From assembly GCA_009744235.1 (NCBI GenBank), contig WPHV01000002.1, forward strand, positions 434,001-498,000: DNA of 64,000 nt, read 5' to 3'. The notes below the pieces were generated by a model. That model saw only the letters and a list, made by a program, of their open reading frames with translations, was not told where the DNA came from and did not search any database. The position numbers and the translations under genes were made by a program. The DNA comes from Gillisella vitis. GTDB taxonomy: Bacteria; Pseudomonadota; Alphaproteobacteria; Rhizobiales; Rhizobiaceae. This document shows, in pieces, positions 25,913-35,880 of this stretch. Within the stretch, counting starts at the first letter, position 1. The number at the start of each line of letters is the position of its first letter.

Positions 25913-25998
25913 ACATGTGCGCCAAAAACGCCGGGAGATCGTTGTCCTGACACATCTGTGTGGGACACATCCGCGTCCGAAAATAAGGGAGAGAGATT

Positions 25999-26892
25999 AT
26001 GAACAAGCGTATCGTCTTTACGGGCGGCACCGGCAAGGCTGGACGCCATGCCGTTGCGCATCTGCAAGCCAAGGGATATTCGATCCTCAACCTTGATCTG
26101 AAGCCGCTCGACTGCCCTGGCGTCAATACGCTGATCACCGACATCACCGATAGCGGCCAGGTCTTCAACGCGCTGACGACGCATTTCGGTTTTGATGGAT
26201 ATGATCACGGCGCCCCGCCTTCGGCGCCCGACGCCGTCGTGCATTTCGCTGCCATTCCCCGGGTGATGATCGAGCCTGACAATTCCACCTTTTCGGCCAA
26301 TGTCGTCGGCACCTATAATGTCATCGAGGCGGCCATGAAGCTTGGCGTGCGCAAGGTGATTATTGCGTCGAGCGAAACCACCTATGGTGTCTGTTTTGCC
26401 GAAGGCGACAAGGATTTCCATAGCTTTCCGCTTGAAGAAGACTATGACAGCGACCCAATGGACAGCTACGGTCTGTCCAAGGTGGTCAATGAAAAGACCG
26501 CCCGGGCTTTTGCCATGCGTTACAAGGCCGATATCTATGCGCTGCGGATCGGCAATGTGATCGAGCCGCATGACTATGCCAATTTCCCGGGCTATCTCGA
26601 CAACCCCATGTCGCGCAAGCGCAATGCCTGGAGTTATATCGACGCCCGCGACCTCGGCGAAATCGTCCATTTGTGCATCGAAAAGGACGGCCTCGGCTTT
26701 CAGGTGTTCAATGCCGTCAACGACACGATCACCGCCGATCTGCCGACCCGTGAATTTCTCGCCAAATATTGCCCCGACACGCCGGTTCTACGGGAGATGG
26801 GTGAGAATGAGGCACCGATTTCCAACCGAAAGGCCCGCGAGATGCTCGGCTTCAAGGAAGAGCATCCCTGGCGCAAATATGTGACGCGATAA
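25999..26892 (+). CDS. NAD(P)-dependent epimerase/dehydratase (extended SDR)
   Basis: This 297-aa protein has the Rossmann motif TGGTGKAG at residues 8-15, the SSETTYG catalytic Ser/Thr region and the YGLSK Tyr-Lys pair, which define extended short-chain dehydrogenases such as nucleotide-sugar epimerases. It is shorter than UDP-glucose 4-epimerase (about 330-340 aa) and resembles uronate dehydrogenase-like or sugar lactone-forming members; the substrate is not fixed by the sequence. GGGAGAGAG just upstream of the ATG is a strong ribosome site. It stands alone between the hybrid kinase and a convergent FAD enzyme. Confidence 0.85.
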   Translation: MNKRIVFTGGTGKAGRHAVAHLQAKGYSILNLDLKPLDCPGVNTLITDITDSGQVFNALTTHFGFDGYDHGAPPSAPDAVVHFAAIPRVMIEPDNSTFSANVVGTYNVIEAAMKLGVRKVIIASSETTYGVCFAEGDKDFHSFPLEEDYDSDPMDSYGLSKVVNEKTARAFAMRYKADIYALRIGNVIEPHDYANFPGYLDNPMSRKRNAWSYIDARDLGEIVHLCIEKDGLGFQVFNAVNDTITADLPTREFLAKYCPDTPVLREMGENEAPISNRKAREMLGFKEEHPWRKYVTR

Positions 26893-26911
26893 GACAATCA
26901 GCCGGCCACAT

Positions 26912-26937
26912 CCGCCGCCGGTTTTAGCCGGCGGCGG
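26912..26937. terminator. Strong GC hairpin between convergent genes
   Basis: CCGCCGCCGG (26912-26921) and CCGGCGGCGG (26928-26937) form a perfect 10-bp stem with loop TTTTAG, between the stops at 26892 and 26948. It is a likely bidirectional terminator. Confidence 0.7.
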
Positions 26938-26947
26938 TGCATCTGGT

Positions 26948-28069
26948 TCAGGCAAAGCGTTCCGGGCGAAAGCTCGTCAGCATCGGGTGGCGTTCGCCAC
27001 TGGCGATTTCATAGGCGAGAAGTTCGCCGACAATCAGGCCCAGTGTTGCGCCGCTATGGCTGAAGGCAACAAAATAGCCGGGGATGGCTTTGAGTTCGCC
27101 CAGAACCGGTTCACCGTCGCCGGGAATGGGTTTGCGGCCAACGCCATAGCTCGCAAGTTCCAGCTTCGGATTGCCTTCCAGCACTTTGGAGGCTTCCGCC
27201 AGCAGGCCATCCAGGGTTTCCTGCTTCACCTGATAGCTGCCATCCGCCGAAGTGCCGACTTCTTCCTCAGACCATGCCGAATCCAATGCAAAGCTGTTGT
27301 CTGGGCCGGGGCGGATCGCGATGCGGGGAGTGTTAAGCACGGCTTTCAGGGCCAGATCGACCGGCTTGGTGGTGACCAACAGCGAGATGGGCGTGCCGTC
27401 GTCAATTTTCTGGCCTGCATCAGCGGCCATTTTGGGAACGGACGGTCCCGTTGCCACCAGGACCGCATCGGCAGGATAGGTCGCACCGTTGGCTGTGCGA
27501 GCCCCAACGGCGCGACCGTTTTCAATCATCACGCTGGCCGCTCCGGCATCGGTCACCAGCGTGCCGCCGCGCTCCCTAAATTCCTCGATGAGAATTTTGA
27601 TCAGGGCTGGCAAATCCACCCAACCCTCGGCTGCGTTGAAAATAGCCCCCTGTGGCGTGACAGCGCCCGCATCGACGCCTGGCGTCACAGCCTTGACCTC
27701 GTCTGCGGCCAGATGAAGGGCATCATAGGCCAGCTTGACCTCATGGTCATAGGCGGCATCAATCTCGTTGGTGGCGTCATCGGCATCCCAGGTCAGTCCA
27801 CCCTTGAAGGACAGCCAATCAGCCCCCGGGAAGCGCTCCGCCAGTGTGCGGTAACGATCGATGCCTGCCATACGCAGGCGATGGTAAGCATCAGAGCGCA
27901 TCCGCGATGAGTTAAGCCATGACAAGGACCGCCCGGACGCCCCATTGGCAACAGGTCCGTCATTGATCAGGGTGACATTGATGCCCTTGCGGACAAGCTG
28001 CACCGCCGTGGACGTTCCAAAAATGCCGCCGCCGATAATGACAGCGCTTGATATCTTGTTTTTCGACAT
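26948..28069 (-). CDS. FAD-dependent amino-acid oxidoreductase (DadA/DAO family)
   Basis: This 373-aa protein has the FAD-binding dinucleotide fold at the N-terminus (AVIIGGGIFGTSTAVQLVRKG, residues 9-29), the GASGRSLSWLN stretch that follows the FAD site in DadA/sarcosine/glycine oxidase-type enzymes, and the C-terminal FAD contact in FSHSGATLGLIVGELLA. The family oxidises the C-N bond of D-amino acids, N-methyl amino acids or amino-acid conjugates. It is the last gene of a four-gene operon with a Gfo/Idh/MocA enzyme and a polar amino-acid ABC transporter, so the likely substrate is an imported amino-acid-like compound. Confidence 0.88.
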   Translation of the reverse strand: MSKNKISSAVIIGGGIFGTSTAVQLVRKGINVTLINDGPVANGASGRSLSWLNSSRMRSDAYHRLRMAGIDRYRTLAERFPGADWLSFKGGLTWDADDATNEIDAAYDHEVKLAYDALHLAADEVKAVTPGVDAGAVTPQGAIFNAAEGWVDLPALIKILIEEFRERGGTLVTDAGAASVMIENGRAVGARTANGATYPADAVLVATGPSVPKMAADAGQKIDDGTPISLLVTTKPVDLALKAVLNTPRIAIRPGPDNSFALDSAWSEEEVGTSADGSYQVKQETLDGLLAEASKVLEGNPKLELASYGVGRKPIPGDGEPVLGELKAIPGYFVAFSHSGATLGLIVGELLAYEIASGERHPMLTSFRPERFA

Positions 28070-28109
28070 GTTTTTCTCTCAGTCTTCAATCATGATGATG
28101 TGAATTGGT

Positions 28110-29114
28110 TCAGGGCTGTTCCCAGCCATTGCTCTTGGCGGAGCGGAAAAACGCATCGATGACCTTCATATTGGCCACCGCATCGCCCGGTCCTGATAGC
28201 AAAACCTCGCCCGCCAGCACGGCACGGGCAAAGGCATCGCATTGCAGGCCATATTGATTGGCGGCGCTGATCTCGATCACCTCGCACCCGCCGCCTGTCA
28301 GGTCGCGGCCATCATCGATGGTGATGGTGGTGGGCGCATCCACTGGGGCGTTGAAGGGTATGGCAATCTCAATGCGGCCTTTGGTGCCCAGCACCGTGAC
28401 CTTCTGGCACAAGGACAATTGGGTCGCGCAAGTAAACGTCAGGTGACGATTGGTGGAAAATTCCGCGAGACCACTCATCATCCTGTCCGTCTGGAATGTC
28501 TCATCCTGATCAAACAGGCCAATCACCCGCTCCGGCTCACCATCAAACACAAAACGGGCGGTGTTGATGGCATAGCAGCCAACATCGTAAAGCCCGCCGC
28601 CGCCAATATCTTTCTGGTTGCGCACATTGGCGGGGTCATCGAGATGATAGGAGAAGATGGTCTGCATGGCGCGCACCTCGCCAATCCGCCCGGCTTTCAC
28701 CAAATCGCGCACCTTCAGCCATTGCGGATGATGGCGCACCATGAAGGCCTCTGCCACCAGCACGCCGGATGTGCGGGAGGCATCAGCAATCTGCTCTGCT
28801 TCCTCCGCCGTCAGCGCAATCGGCTTTTCGCACAGCACGGGCTTACCGTGCCGGATGGCTTCCAGCGTCATCGGCATATGCAGGTGGTTGGGCAGAGGAT
28901 TATAGATGGCATCGATATCGGGATCGCGGAGCAATTCCTCATAGCTGCCATAGGCTTTGGCAATGCCAAGGTCTGCCGCCACACTCTGCGCTTTCGCTAG
29001 AGAGCGCGAAGCAATCGCCGCAACAATACCGGTTTCTCCCGCCTGAATAGCAGGAATAACGGCCTTGATGGCGATATTGGCGGCTCCCAGCACGCCCCAT
29101 CTGAGCTTTTTCAT
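28110..29114 (-). CDS. Gfo/Idh/MocA-family oxidoreductase
   Basis: This 334-aa protein has the N-terminal Rossmann fold GVLGAANIAIKAVIPAIQ (residues 7-24), the family motif EKPIAL around residue 95, and a C-terminal alpha/beta domain with GGGGLYDVGCYAIN. These enzymes oxidise or reduce sugars, inositols and sugar-amino-acid conjugates with NAD(P). The ATG at 29114 is 26 bp after the transporter stop, and the FAD enzyme follows after 40 bp. The combination of a dehydrogenase of this kind, an amine-oxidising flavoprotein and an amino-acid-type transporter resembles opine or Amadori-compound catabolism, which is an inference from gene content. Confidence 0.88.
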   Translation of the reverse strand: MKKLRWGVLGAANIAIKAVIPAIQAGETGIVAAIASRSLAKAQSVAADLGIAKAYGSYEELLRDPDIDAIYNPLPNHLHMPMTLEAIRHGKPVLCEKPIALTAEEAEQIADASRTSGVLVAEAFMVRHHPQWLKVRDLVKAGRIGEVRAMQTIFSYHLDDPANVRNQKDIGGGGLYDVGCYAINTARFVFDGEPERVIGLFDQDETFQTDRMMSGLAEFSTNRHLTFTCATQLSLCQKVTVLGTKGRIEIAIPFNAPVDAPTTITIDDGRDLTGGGCEVIEISAANQYGLQCDAFARAVLAGEVLLSGPGDAVANMKVIDAFFRSAKSNGWEQP

Positions 29115-29140
29115 AACTGTTTCTGCCTTCTATTTACCAC

Positions 29141-30664
29141 TTACAAAACCTCCGCCAAAAAGTGCTTCAACCGCGCACTTTGGGGATGGTCAAAAATCGC
29201 TTCGGGTGAACCGGCTTCCACCACCTTGCCCTCGTCCATGAAGATCACCTGATCGGCCACCCGGCGGGCAAAGCCCATTTCGTGGGTGACCACCACCATT
29301 GTCATGCCCCGTTCGCCCAGATCGGCCATCAGGTTCAGCACGCCCTTGACCAGTTCGGGATCAAGCGCCGAGGTGACTTCGTCAAACAGGATGACTTCCG
29401 GCTCCATCGCCAGCGCACGGGCAATGGCCACGCGCTGCTGTTGGCCGCCAGACAAACCACCGGGACGATGATGTTTGCGGCTTTCCAGCCCGACATCACG
29501 CAATCTCGCCAGCGCAATCCGCTCGGCCTCCTGCCGCGACATGCCTTTGATCTTGGTCAGCGACAGCATGACATTGTCGAGCGCCGAGTGGTCGGGAAAC
29601 AGGTTAAAATGCTGAAACACCATGCCGACCTTGCGGCGCAGTTTTTCGGGCTTCATCGCCAGAATACTGCTTCCATCCAGCAGGACATCGCCGCCTTTTG
29701 GCTCCACCAACCGGTTGAGGCAGCGCAGCAACGTCGATTTGCCAGAGCCGGACGGGCCAATGATGCAGGTCACGGTGCCGGGTTTGACGGTGAGATCAAC
29801 GCCCTTCAGCACATCCAGCGTGCCATAGGCCATGGTCAGCCCGCGCACATCCAGACTGCCACCGGTAAAGGTGATTTCCTTTGTCGGCGCGTTTGCACCA
29901 TCCACAGCCTTTGCCAGCTCGCTCACTTCGGCAAGACCACTGATCGCCTCACTCGTGGGCTTTTTGCCAAGCCGCAGACGAGTATCGATGGTGTTGACCA
30001 GATGGGTCAGCGGCACGGTAATCACCAGATAGAACATGCCCGCCAGCAACAGCGGCGAGAGATTGCCTGTGACAACAGCCTGATCCTGCCCAACGCGGAA
30101 AATTTCGCGCTCGGATGCCAAGAGGCCGAGAAAATAGACGAGGCTGGAATCCTTCACATTGCCGATGAACTGATTGACCAGCGCTGGCAACACCCGGCGC
30201 ACGCCTTGCGGCACAATGATCAGCCGCATGCCTTGGCCATAGCTCATGCTCAACGCCCGGCAGGCTTCCAGCTGGCCGCGATCCACACTCTGAATGCCAG
30301 AGCGAAAGATTTCGCCGATATAGGCCCCGGCAATCAGGCTGAGCGCCAGAATACCAAGCGGGTAGGGCGATGGTCCCCAGATCTCGCGGGCAATGCGGGC
30401 AAAGCCCTGACCGATCAGCAAAATCGTCACAATCGCAGGCAGGCCGCGAAAGATATCGGTATAAAGCCGTGCCGGAATGCGCAGCCAGGGCGAGCGCGAG
30501 ATACCCATAATGGCGAGGATCATGCCAATCACCACGCCAATCACGGTGGAGGCGAAGGCGAGGATAAGCGTATTCTTCAAGCCGACCGTAATCATGGCAG
30601 GCAAGACCTCGGCCATCGCGTCCCAGTCGAGAAAACTGCGACGCAGTGTTTCAAGCCATTCCAT
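29141..30664 (-). CDS. Polar amino-acid ABC transporter, fused permease and ATPase
   Basis: This is one 507-aa polypeptide with two parts. Residues 1-235 are a HisM/GlnP-type permease with about five membrane helices and the EAA-like loop [22 protein letters not shown]. After a linker, residues 255-507 form a GlnQ-type ATPase: Walker [11 protein letters not shown]-loop MVFQHFN, signature [15 protein letters not shown], Walker [14 protein letters not shown] and the H-loop THEMG. The frame is uninterrupted, so the fusion is real; such fusions are known in rhizobia. It works with the binding protein encoded just upstream (79-bp gap). Confidence 0.93.
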   Translation of the reverse strand: MEWLETLRRSFLDWDAMAEVLPAMITVGLKNTLILAFASTVIGVVIGMILAIMGISRSPWLRIPARLYTDIFRGLPAIVTILLIGQGFARIAREIWGPSPYPLGILALSLIAGAYIGEIFRSGIQSVDRGQLEACRALSMSYGQGMRLIIVPQGVRRVLPALVNQFIGNVKDSSLVYFLGLLASEREIFRVGQDQAVVTGNLSPLLLAGMFYLVITVPLTHLVNTIDTRLRLGKKPTSEAISGLAEVSELAKAVDGANAPTKEITFTGGSLDVRGLTMAYGTLDVLKGVDLTVKPGTVTCIIGPSGSGKSTLLRCLNRLVEPKGGDVLLDGSSILAMKPEKLRRKVGMVFQHFNLFPDHSALDNVMLSLTKIKGMSRQEAERIALARLRDVGLESRKHHRPGGLSGGQQQRVAIARALAMEPEVILFDEVTSALDPELVKGVLNLMADLGERGMTMVVVTHEMGFARRVADQVIFMDEGKVVEAGSPEAIFDHPQSARLKHFLAEVL

Positions 30665-30743
30665 TCAAAAACCCTTCCCAGTTATGATCATGTGCCCGAA
30701 AGCCACCCGGTTGGCGCTCATGGCCAACCGGGTGAAGCCGCAA

Positions 30744-31571
30744 TCAGGGCTTGGGAAGATATTCGGCAGGCATCGGTGAGCCGGGGAACCATTTTTCGTA
30801 GAGCTTCTTCCAGGTGCCATCCTGCATGGCGGCGTGCAGGCCCTTGTTGAAGGCCTCGCGCAGCCCGTCATTGCCCTTGCGGATCACGAAACCGGCAGGC
30901 GCATCGAAGCTTGGAATATTGACGGCAATTTTCAGCGCCTTGAAACGATCCGTATAGTCCTTGGCGGCCTCATAATCGAGAAAATGCGCATCGACTGTGC
31001 CATTGTTCAGGGCCGAAACGGCGGAGTTGTTGTCGGGGAATTTGACGAGATCGGTGTCCTTGAAGTTCTTGGTCGCGTAGATTTCCTGCAACGTGCCCTG
31101 CACCACGCCCAGGCGCTTGCCCTTCAGGCCGGCGGCATCGGTGATTTTCGCATCCGGCGTCAGCACTGAGAGATAACCGGCTAGATAGCCATCGGAGAAA
31201 TCAACGGTTTTCTTTCGTGCGTCTGTCGTGCCAATGGCCGCCACAGCCACATCAAACCGGCCATTGGCAACAGACGGCATCAGGGCCGAAAATTCCTGAC
31301 CGGTAAAGACAACCTGATCTTTCTTGAAGCCCATGCGCTCGGCAACATTGAGAAAGAGTTCAATGTCAAAGCCGGTAAACTGGCCATCGGAGGTGATGAA
31401 TGTATAGGGCTTGGAATCGCCCATGGTGCCGACACTGATGACCTTCGGGTCTATCAACCCGTAGGGATTGTCGGCTGCAACGGCCTGCTGCGCCATCAAT
31501 CCGGCACAGGCAAGAGCCGCCGCGATGACCGCGCCGCGCGCCTTCTGTGAAATTGCTCTGGTTATACTCAT
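30744..31571 (-). CDS. ABC transporter periplasmic amino-acid-binding protein
   Basis: This 275-aa family 3 solute-binding protein begins with a signal peptide ([23 protein letters not shown]). SBP_bac_3 stretches follow: [24 protein letters not shown], then [26 protein letters not shown]. Such proteins bind polar amino acids, opines or similar compounds. The ATG at 31571 is used since it places the signal peptide at the N-terminus, with GGAG upstream; the longer open frame is not needed. It is the first gene of the operon and faces a LacI-type regulator across a gap that holds two tandem palindromes. Confidence 0.92.
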   Translation of the reverse strand: MSITRAISQKARGAVIAAALACAGLMAQQAVAADNPYGLIDPKVISVGTMGDSKPYTFITSDGQFTGFDIELFLNVAERMGFKKDQVVFTGQEFSALMPSVANGRFDVAVAAIGTTDARKKTVDFSDGYLAGYLSVLTPDAKITDAAGLKGKRLGVVQGTLQEIYATKNFKDTDLVKFPDNNSAVSALNNGTVDAHFLDYEAAKDYTDRFKALKIAVNIPSFDAPAGFVIRKGNDGLREAFNKGLHAAMQDGTWKKLYEKWFPGSPMPAEYLPKP

Positions 31572-31714
31572 TGTCGTTGTTCTCCGCTCTGGTGATTGTT
31601 TTTCTTTCCCGTGCTGGCCTTGTGATGACGCGCGCGGTTTCCCATCCGAATGAATGGCGGCAACCATTCATTCGGCAAATGCTTGTCGCATGCCGTTTTC
31701 TTGTTATTGGATAT

Positions 31715-31750
31715 GAGACCGGTCTCTACATTAAAGAGACCGGTCTCTTT
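31715..31750. promoter_or_regulatory. Tandem palindromic operators for the LacI-type regulator
   Basis: GAGACCGGTCTC (31715-31726) and an 18-bp perfect palindrome with the same core (31733-31750, AAAGAGACCGGTCTCTTT) lie in the divergent promoter region. Their centres are 21 bp apart, two helical turns, so two dimers would bind on one face of the DNA. CG-centred palindromes of this kind are the usual LacI-family sites. The assignment to the adjacent regulator is inference. Confidence 0.8.
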
Positions 31751-31812
31751 CGGTTTGACAATTGTTATATTCGCATTGACCGTCCGTCAATATCCCTTAT
31801 AGAGCTAATGTC

Positions 31813-32883
31813 ATGGAACAACCCGCGAACAGGAAATCATCCGCCACCGTTGCCGATGTGGCCAGAGCCGCAGGCGTTTCCAAGGCCACGGCCGCGCGCG
31901 TGCTGGGCGGCTATGGCACCGTCAGCGATAAGGTGCGGACGCTGGTTCTGGAGGCTGCGGCCACATTGGACTACCGGCCCAATGAACTGGCCCGCAGCAT
32001 GACAACGGGCCGATCCGGCACCATTGGTGTTGTGGTGGGGGATATTGAAAATCCGTTTTTCAGCTCAGCCGTACGCGGCATTGCCGATGTCGCCCGCATG
32101 GCAGGCTATACTGTCATCCTCACCAATTCCGGCGAAGACGTTGCGGCGGAGAAGGCGGCGGTCAGGGCGTTGCTGGCAAAACGGGTCGATGGGCTGATTA
32201 TCTCTGCTGCAAGCACACTGGACTTCGAGCACCTGCAGGAGATCCGGCAATCGGGATGTCCCCTCGTGCTGCTTGACCGCGCCCTTCCGGCCCTGGGTGT
32301 CGACACGGTGACGACGGATGACCGCGAGGCGGCCCAACAGGCCACGGAAATCCTCATTCGCAATGGTCATCGTGATATCGCCTATATCACCGCCTGCGAT
32401 ACGGCTGATCATCGGATGAAAAGTCTCGACGATCTTCATACCGCATCGGTCCGGCATCGTGTTGAAGGTTTTATCGCTGTGTGCAGTGCCGCAGGCCTAC
32501 CTGCGCCGTTTGAGGCCGTGCGTCTCGGGGCAAATGGCCGGGAAAAATGCGGGGCGCTGGCGCTTGATCTGCTGCAATCGGCGCACCGGCCAAGTGCCAT
32601 CATCGCCTCGGATAGCCTTATTGCTCTGGAGGTCTTCAAAGTCGCCCGGCATCTCGGCCTGTCGATCCCGCAGGATCTTTCGCTGATCGCCTTTCATGAT
32701 GCCGACTGGACGGCTGTGACCTCTCCCCCGATCACCGTTATCCGCCAGCCGGTCTATCATATGGGAAAAACCGTGGCGGCCCATTTGATGGAAAGAATAA
32801 AAGGCGCCAGCCACCCGGCTCGGCATGTCATCCTGACGACGGAGCTTATCGAGCGCAGTTCCATTGCATCAAGGCTGGCTTGA
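31813..32883 (+). CDS. LacI-family transcriptional regulator
   Basis: This 356-aa protein has an N-terminal LacI helix-turn-helix (ATVADVARAAGVSKATAARVLGG, residues 11-33), the hinge helix DYRPNELARSMTTGR and a periplasmic-binding-like ligand domain (residues 68-350). It is divergent from the ABC transporter/oxidoreductase operon, and the shared 241-bp gap contains two tandem palindromes, so it most likely represses that operon and itself until the imported compound or a product binds. LacI-family effectors are mainly sugars or sugar derivatives, which fits a glycosylated amino compound as substrate. No gene follows directly. Confidence 0.92.
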   Translation: MEQPANRKSSATVADVARAAGVSKATAARVLGGYGTVSDKVRTLVLEAAATLDYRPNELARSMTTGRSGTIGVVVGDIENPFFSSAVRGIADVARMAGYTVILTNSGEDVAAEKAAVRALLAKRVDGLIISAASTLDFEHLQEIRQSGCPLVLLDRALPALGVDTVTTDDREAAQQATEILIRNGHRDIAYITACDTADHRMKSLDDLHTASVRHRVEGFIAVCSAAGLPAPFEAVRLGANGREKCGALALDLLQSAHRPSAIIASDSLIALEVFKVARHLGLSIPQDLSLIAFHDADWTAVTSPPITVIRQPVYHMGKTVAAHLMERIKGASHPARHVILTTELIERSSIASRLA

Positions 32884-33168
32884 TTGTTTGACTTATATTT
32901 CTGAGATTCGCTCCTTTTGGATTTTCTTCGCCAATTTTCTGAAAAATCAGGGCGAAATGCATTTTATTCTCAGTTTTTTCTGCCTTTGAAAATTTCGGAA
33001 TCCATGTATTTCCCGATCAACGCGTGAAAATAATGGAGTACACTATTTCAATAAAATCGATGTCTCAATTTTATACATAAATCATTAAGTATAGGCGCAA
33101 CTGCGCAGGAACCAGATCGGTCATGGTGAATTATCGCGCCAGAAACGAAACAAAACTGGATTTCTGCG

Positions 33169-35130
33169 ATGAAAAACCTGCCAATCATTGGTAAATTCTT
33201 AACTATAATGGCGCTGTTCGGTGTGTTTGCACTGGGCGTTGCGGGCTATGCTGGAACGCGCATTATGGATATCGACACATCCTATAGCGACCTCATCTCT
33301 CAGGATACTGCCGCTGCAACAGCGATATCGCGCGCCAACCGGGCCTTGCAGGGTGCACGCTCGGCAATCGCGGAACTGACGATCGCTCGCTCCGACAAAG
33401 AGAAAGCCGCGTCTCAGCAGGACCTTCAGTCGTCGCGGGCCGCTTTCGTAAAATTCATCGACATTGCCATTGCCGCGGTTCCCCAGCGCCGTGATGTTGC
33501 CGATGCCAAGACGGAAAGTCTGCGCATCATCGACAATACCTGTGCCAATACCATTGCTCTTGGCAATGCCAGTAATTCGCCAGAGGGCGTGGCGCTCGCG
33601 CAGGCCGCCTTTATCAATGAATGTCAGTCGGCGTTTCGCGTTATTACGCCAAAAAACGTGCAATTGGTGGATGATTTGAACAATTCCACCGATCAGAAAA
33701 GCGATGCATTATCCGTGAGCTCAAGCCATGCCGCTATGGTCACGGTGGTCAGCATCGTAGCCGGTCTGGCAATCGTCCTGACCATCGGCTTCTTTGCAAT
33801 TCGCTCCTGGCTTGTCCTGCCGATCCGCAAGGTCGCGGCGACGATGGAAACTCTGGCCGGTGGCGATCTCTCTGTGGATGTTGCGGGAACCGAACGTCGT
33901 GACGAAGTCGGCGGAATGGCCAAGGCCGTGCAAGTGTTCAAGGACAACGGCCTGCGTGCCCGGGAACTGGAACGGGAAGCAGAAAGCGTGCGCAATTCCA
34001 GCGAGGCGGAACGGGCTCGTGTTGCAGAAATGGACCGCAAGCGCGCGGAAGAAATGGCAGAGGCGACGTCTGGTCTCGCCGATGGCTTGAAGCGTCTGTC
34101 GAATGGCGATCTCGGCTTCCGTTTGAGCCAGCCGTTCGCCACCGAGTTCGAAGCGCTTCGCAATGACTTCAATGCCGCCGTTGCGCAATTGTCCGATACG
34201 CTGGGCGCTGTCGCCAATGCGACCAGCTCTATCGACAGTGGTTCGCGGGAAATCAGCCAGGCTGCCGAAGATCTGTCGAAGCGCACCGAACAGCAGGCCG
34301 CATCGCTGGAGGAAACCGCCGCCGCCCTCGACCAGATCACCACCAATGTCGCCAACTCGTCCAAGCGCGCCGAAGAAGCCCGGCATGTAGCGATCGAGGC
34401 CAACCAGTCGGCCCGCGAATCCGGCATTGTCGTCTCCAATGCAGTAGACGCCATGCAGCGGATCGAGCAATCATCCAACCAGATCTCCAATATCATTGGC
34501 GTCATCGACGAAATTGCTTTCCAAACCAACCTTCTCGCTTTGAATGCTGGCGTGGAAGCGGCGCGTGCCGGCGAAGCGGGCAAAGGCTTTGCGGTCGTTG
34601 CCCAGGAAGTGCGTGAATTGGCGCAGCGCTCTGCCGGTGCTGCCAAGGAAATCAAGGAGTTGATCCGCAATTCCGCTGGCGAAGTCAGCAATGGTGTGAC
34701 ACTGGTGCGGGCGACCGGCGATGCCTTGAAGGCCATCGAGGCGCATGTTGTCACCATCAACAGTCAGCTTGATGCCATTGCCCTGTCGTCACGCGAACAA
34801 TCGGTCGGTCTTGCCGAAGTCAACACCGCGGTCAACCAGATGGATCAGGTGACCCAGCAAAATGCCGCCATGGTTGAACAATCGACGGCTGCCAGCTCTT
34901 CGCTGGCATCGGAAGCGGGCCGGTTGCGCCAATTGATTTCGCAGTTCCATCTCGAGGGCACCCAGACCATGCCAGCCTCTTCGGCTGCTGGCTGGACATC
35001 CAAAAAGCCAGCTGCTGCGCATGAGCAGTACCGCCCGGTTGCGTCTCCGGCCCGGCGAATGGTGGGGCAGGTGGCCCGCGCCATGGGTCTCCAGACAGCA
35101 GCCAAGGCCGATAGCTGGGAGGAATTTTGA
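33169..35130 (+). CDS. Methyl-accepting chemotaxis protein
   Basis: This 653-aa receptor has a first membrane helix (residues 10-30), a periplasmic four-helix-like domain (31-188) and a second helix (about 190-213). A HAMP domain follows (about 214-267), then a second HAMP-like segment and the cytoplasmic signalling domain, with adaptation regions ([20 protein letters not shown]) and the conserved hairpin tip ([20 protein letters not shown]). The C-terminus ends DSWEEF, similar to the NWETF-type tail that docks CheR/CheB in high-abundance receptors. The ligand is not predictable. The 285 bp upstream are AT-rich and hold its promoter, where I recognised no clear motif. cheW overlaps its stop. 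Confidence 0.95.
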   Translation: MKNLPIIGKFLTIMALFGVFALGVAGYAGTRIMDIDTSYSDLISQDTAAATAISRANRALQGARSAIAELTIARSDKEKAASQQDLQSSRAAFVKFIDIAIAAVPQRRDVADAKTESLRIIDNTCANTIALGNASNSPEGVALAQAAFINECQSAFRVITPKNVQLVDDLNNSTDQKSDALSVSSSHAAMVTVVSIVAGLAIVLTIGFFAIRSWLVLPIRKVAATMETLAGGDLSVDVAGTERRDEVGGMAKAVQVFKDNGLRARELEREAESVRNSSEAERARVAEMDRKRAEEMAEATSGLADGLKRLSNGDLGFRLSQPFATEFEALRNDFNAAVAQLSDTLGAVANATSSIDSGSREISQAAEDLSKRTEQQAASLEETAAALDQITTNVANSSKRAEEARHVAIEANQSARESGIVVSNAVDAMQRIEQSSNQISNIIGVIDEIAFQTNLLALNAGVEAARAGEAGKGFAVVAQEVRELAQRSAGAAKEIKELIRNSAGEVSNGVTLVRATGDALKAIEAHVVTINSQLDAIALSSREQSVGLAEVNTAVNQMDQVTQQNAAMVEQSTAASSSLASEAGRLRQLISQFHLEGTQTMPASSAAGWTSKKPAAAHEQYRPVASPARRMVGQVARAMGLQTAAKADSWEEF

Positions 35131-35603
35131 TGCTGATGGCCTCGACCAATCAGGCGGATGCACTGGAAATCCTGGCCTTCAGGCTGCATGGACAGGAATT
35201 CTGCGTCAAGACCACGTCCATCCGCGAAATTCGCGGCTGGGCACCGGCCACATCCTTGCCGCATGCCCCTGCGGAGGTCATCGGGGTGATCAACCTGCGC
35301 GGCACGGTTATTCCCATCGTCGATCTCGCGGTTAAATTGGGAATGCAGGGCATGGTGGCCAATGAGCGCAGCGCCATCATCGTTGCGGAAGTGGACAGCG
35401 CGGTCGTCGGCCTGCTTGTCGATGCGGTGTCCGACATATTGACGGTTCCCGCTGACAGCCTGCAACCCGTGCCGCAAGCCACCAGCACCGGCACGGATTT
35501 TTCCGATGGCATCATTGTCCAGGGCGCGAGCATGATCTGTTTTCTCAATCTCGAACGGATGTTTGCCCACAGCAATTGCAGCGATTGGGGGATTGCGGCC
35601 TGA
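35130..35603 (+). CDS. cheW: Chemotaxis coupling protein CheW
   Basis: This 157-aa CheW-domain protein couples receptors to the kinase CheA. Typical stretches are LAFRLHGQEFCVKTTSIREI, GVINLRGTVIPIVDL and GLLVDAVSDIL. The ATG at 35130 overlaps the receptor stop (TGATG) and has GGGAGGA (35117-35123) at correct spacing, so it is preferred over the TTG just upstream and the ATG at 35136. Pairing with a single receptor away from a che operon suggests a coupling protein dedicated to that receptor. Confidence 0.93.
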   Translation: MLMASTNQADALEILAFRLHGQEFCVKTTSIREIRGWAPATSLPHAPAEVIGVINLRGTVIPIVDLAVKLGMQGMVANERSAIIVAEVDSAVVGLLVDAVSDILTVPADSLQPVPQATSTGTDFSDGIIVQGASMICFLNLERMFAHSNCSDWGIAA

Positions 35604-35626
35604 TCGCCCGAAATTTGCAGCAGGTT

Positions 35627-35655
35627 CAAAGCCCGGAAGTTTCTTCCGGGCTTTG
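35627..35655 (+). terminator. Rho-independent terminator after cheW
   Basis: CAAAGCCCGGAAG (35627-35639) and CTTCCGGGCTTTG (35643-35655) form a perfect 13-bp stem with loop TTT, 24 bases after the cheW stop and followed by GCGTTTTC. It closes the receptor/cheW unit. Confidence 0.85.
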
Positions 35656-35880
35656 GCGTTTTCACCCCGTTGCCGCCTTAGCAACATTTGAAATGCGGTT
35701 CTCGATAACCCGGTCTTTTCAAAGATGTGATTGGCTTGTCTTTATCCCGTAAGACAGTTTGATGAGCGAGTGCTATGAAGCCGGGCCTGTTCTTCTGTGG
35801 GGAAGGCAGGATTGCTCCCGGATGGGCTATCCCCTTCGGACCATCCCTGACGGGCCATGAACAATGCGTGAGCGAAGCTT

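Noticed and set aside
31776..31803. TTGACC-N16-TATAGA promoter for the LacI-type gene
   Set aside because: The -10 box would be only 9 bases from the start codon, leaving almost no leader; a real promoter probably lies closer to the palindromes.
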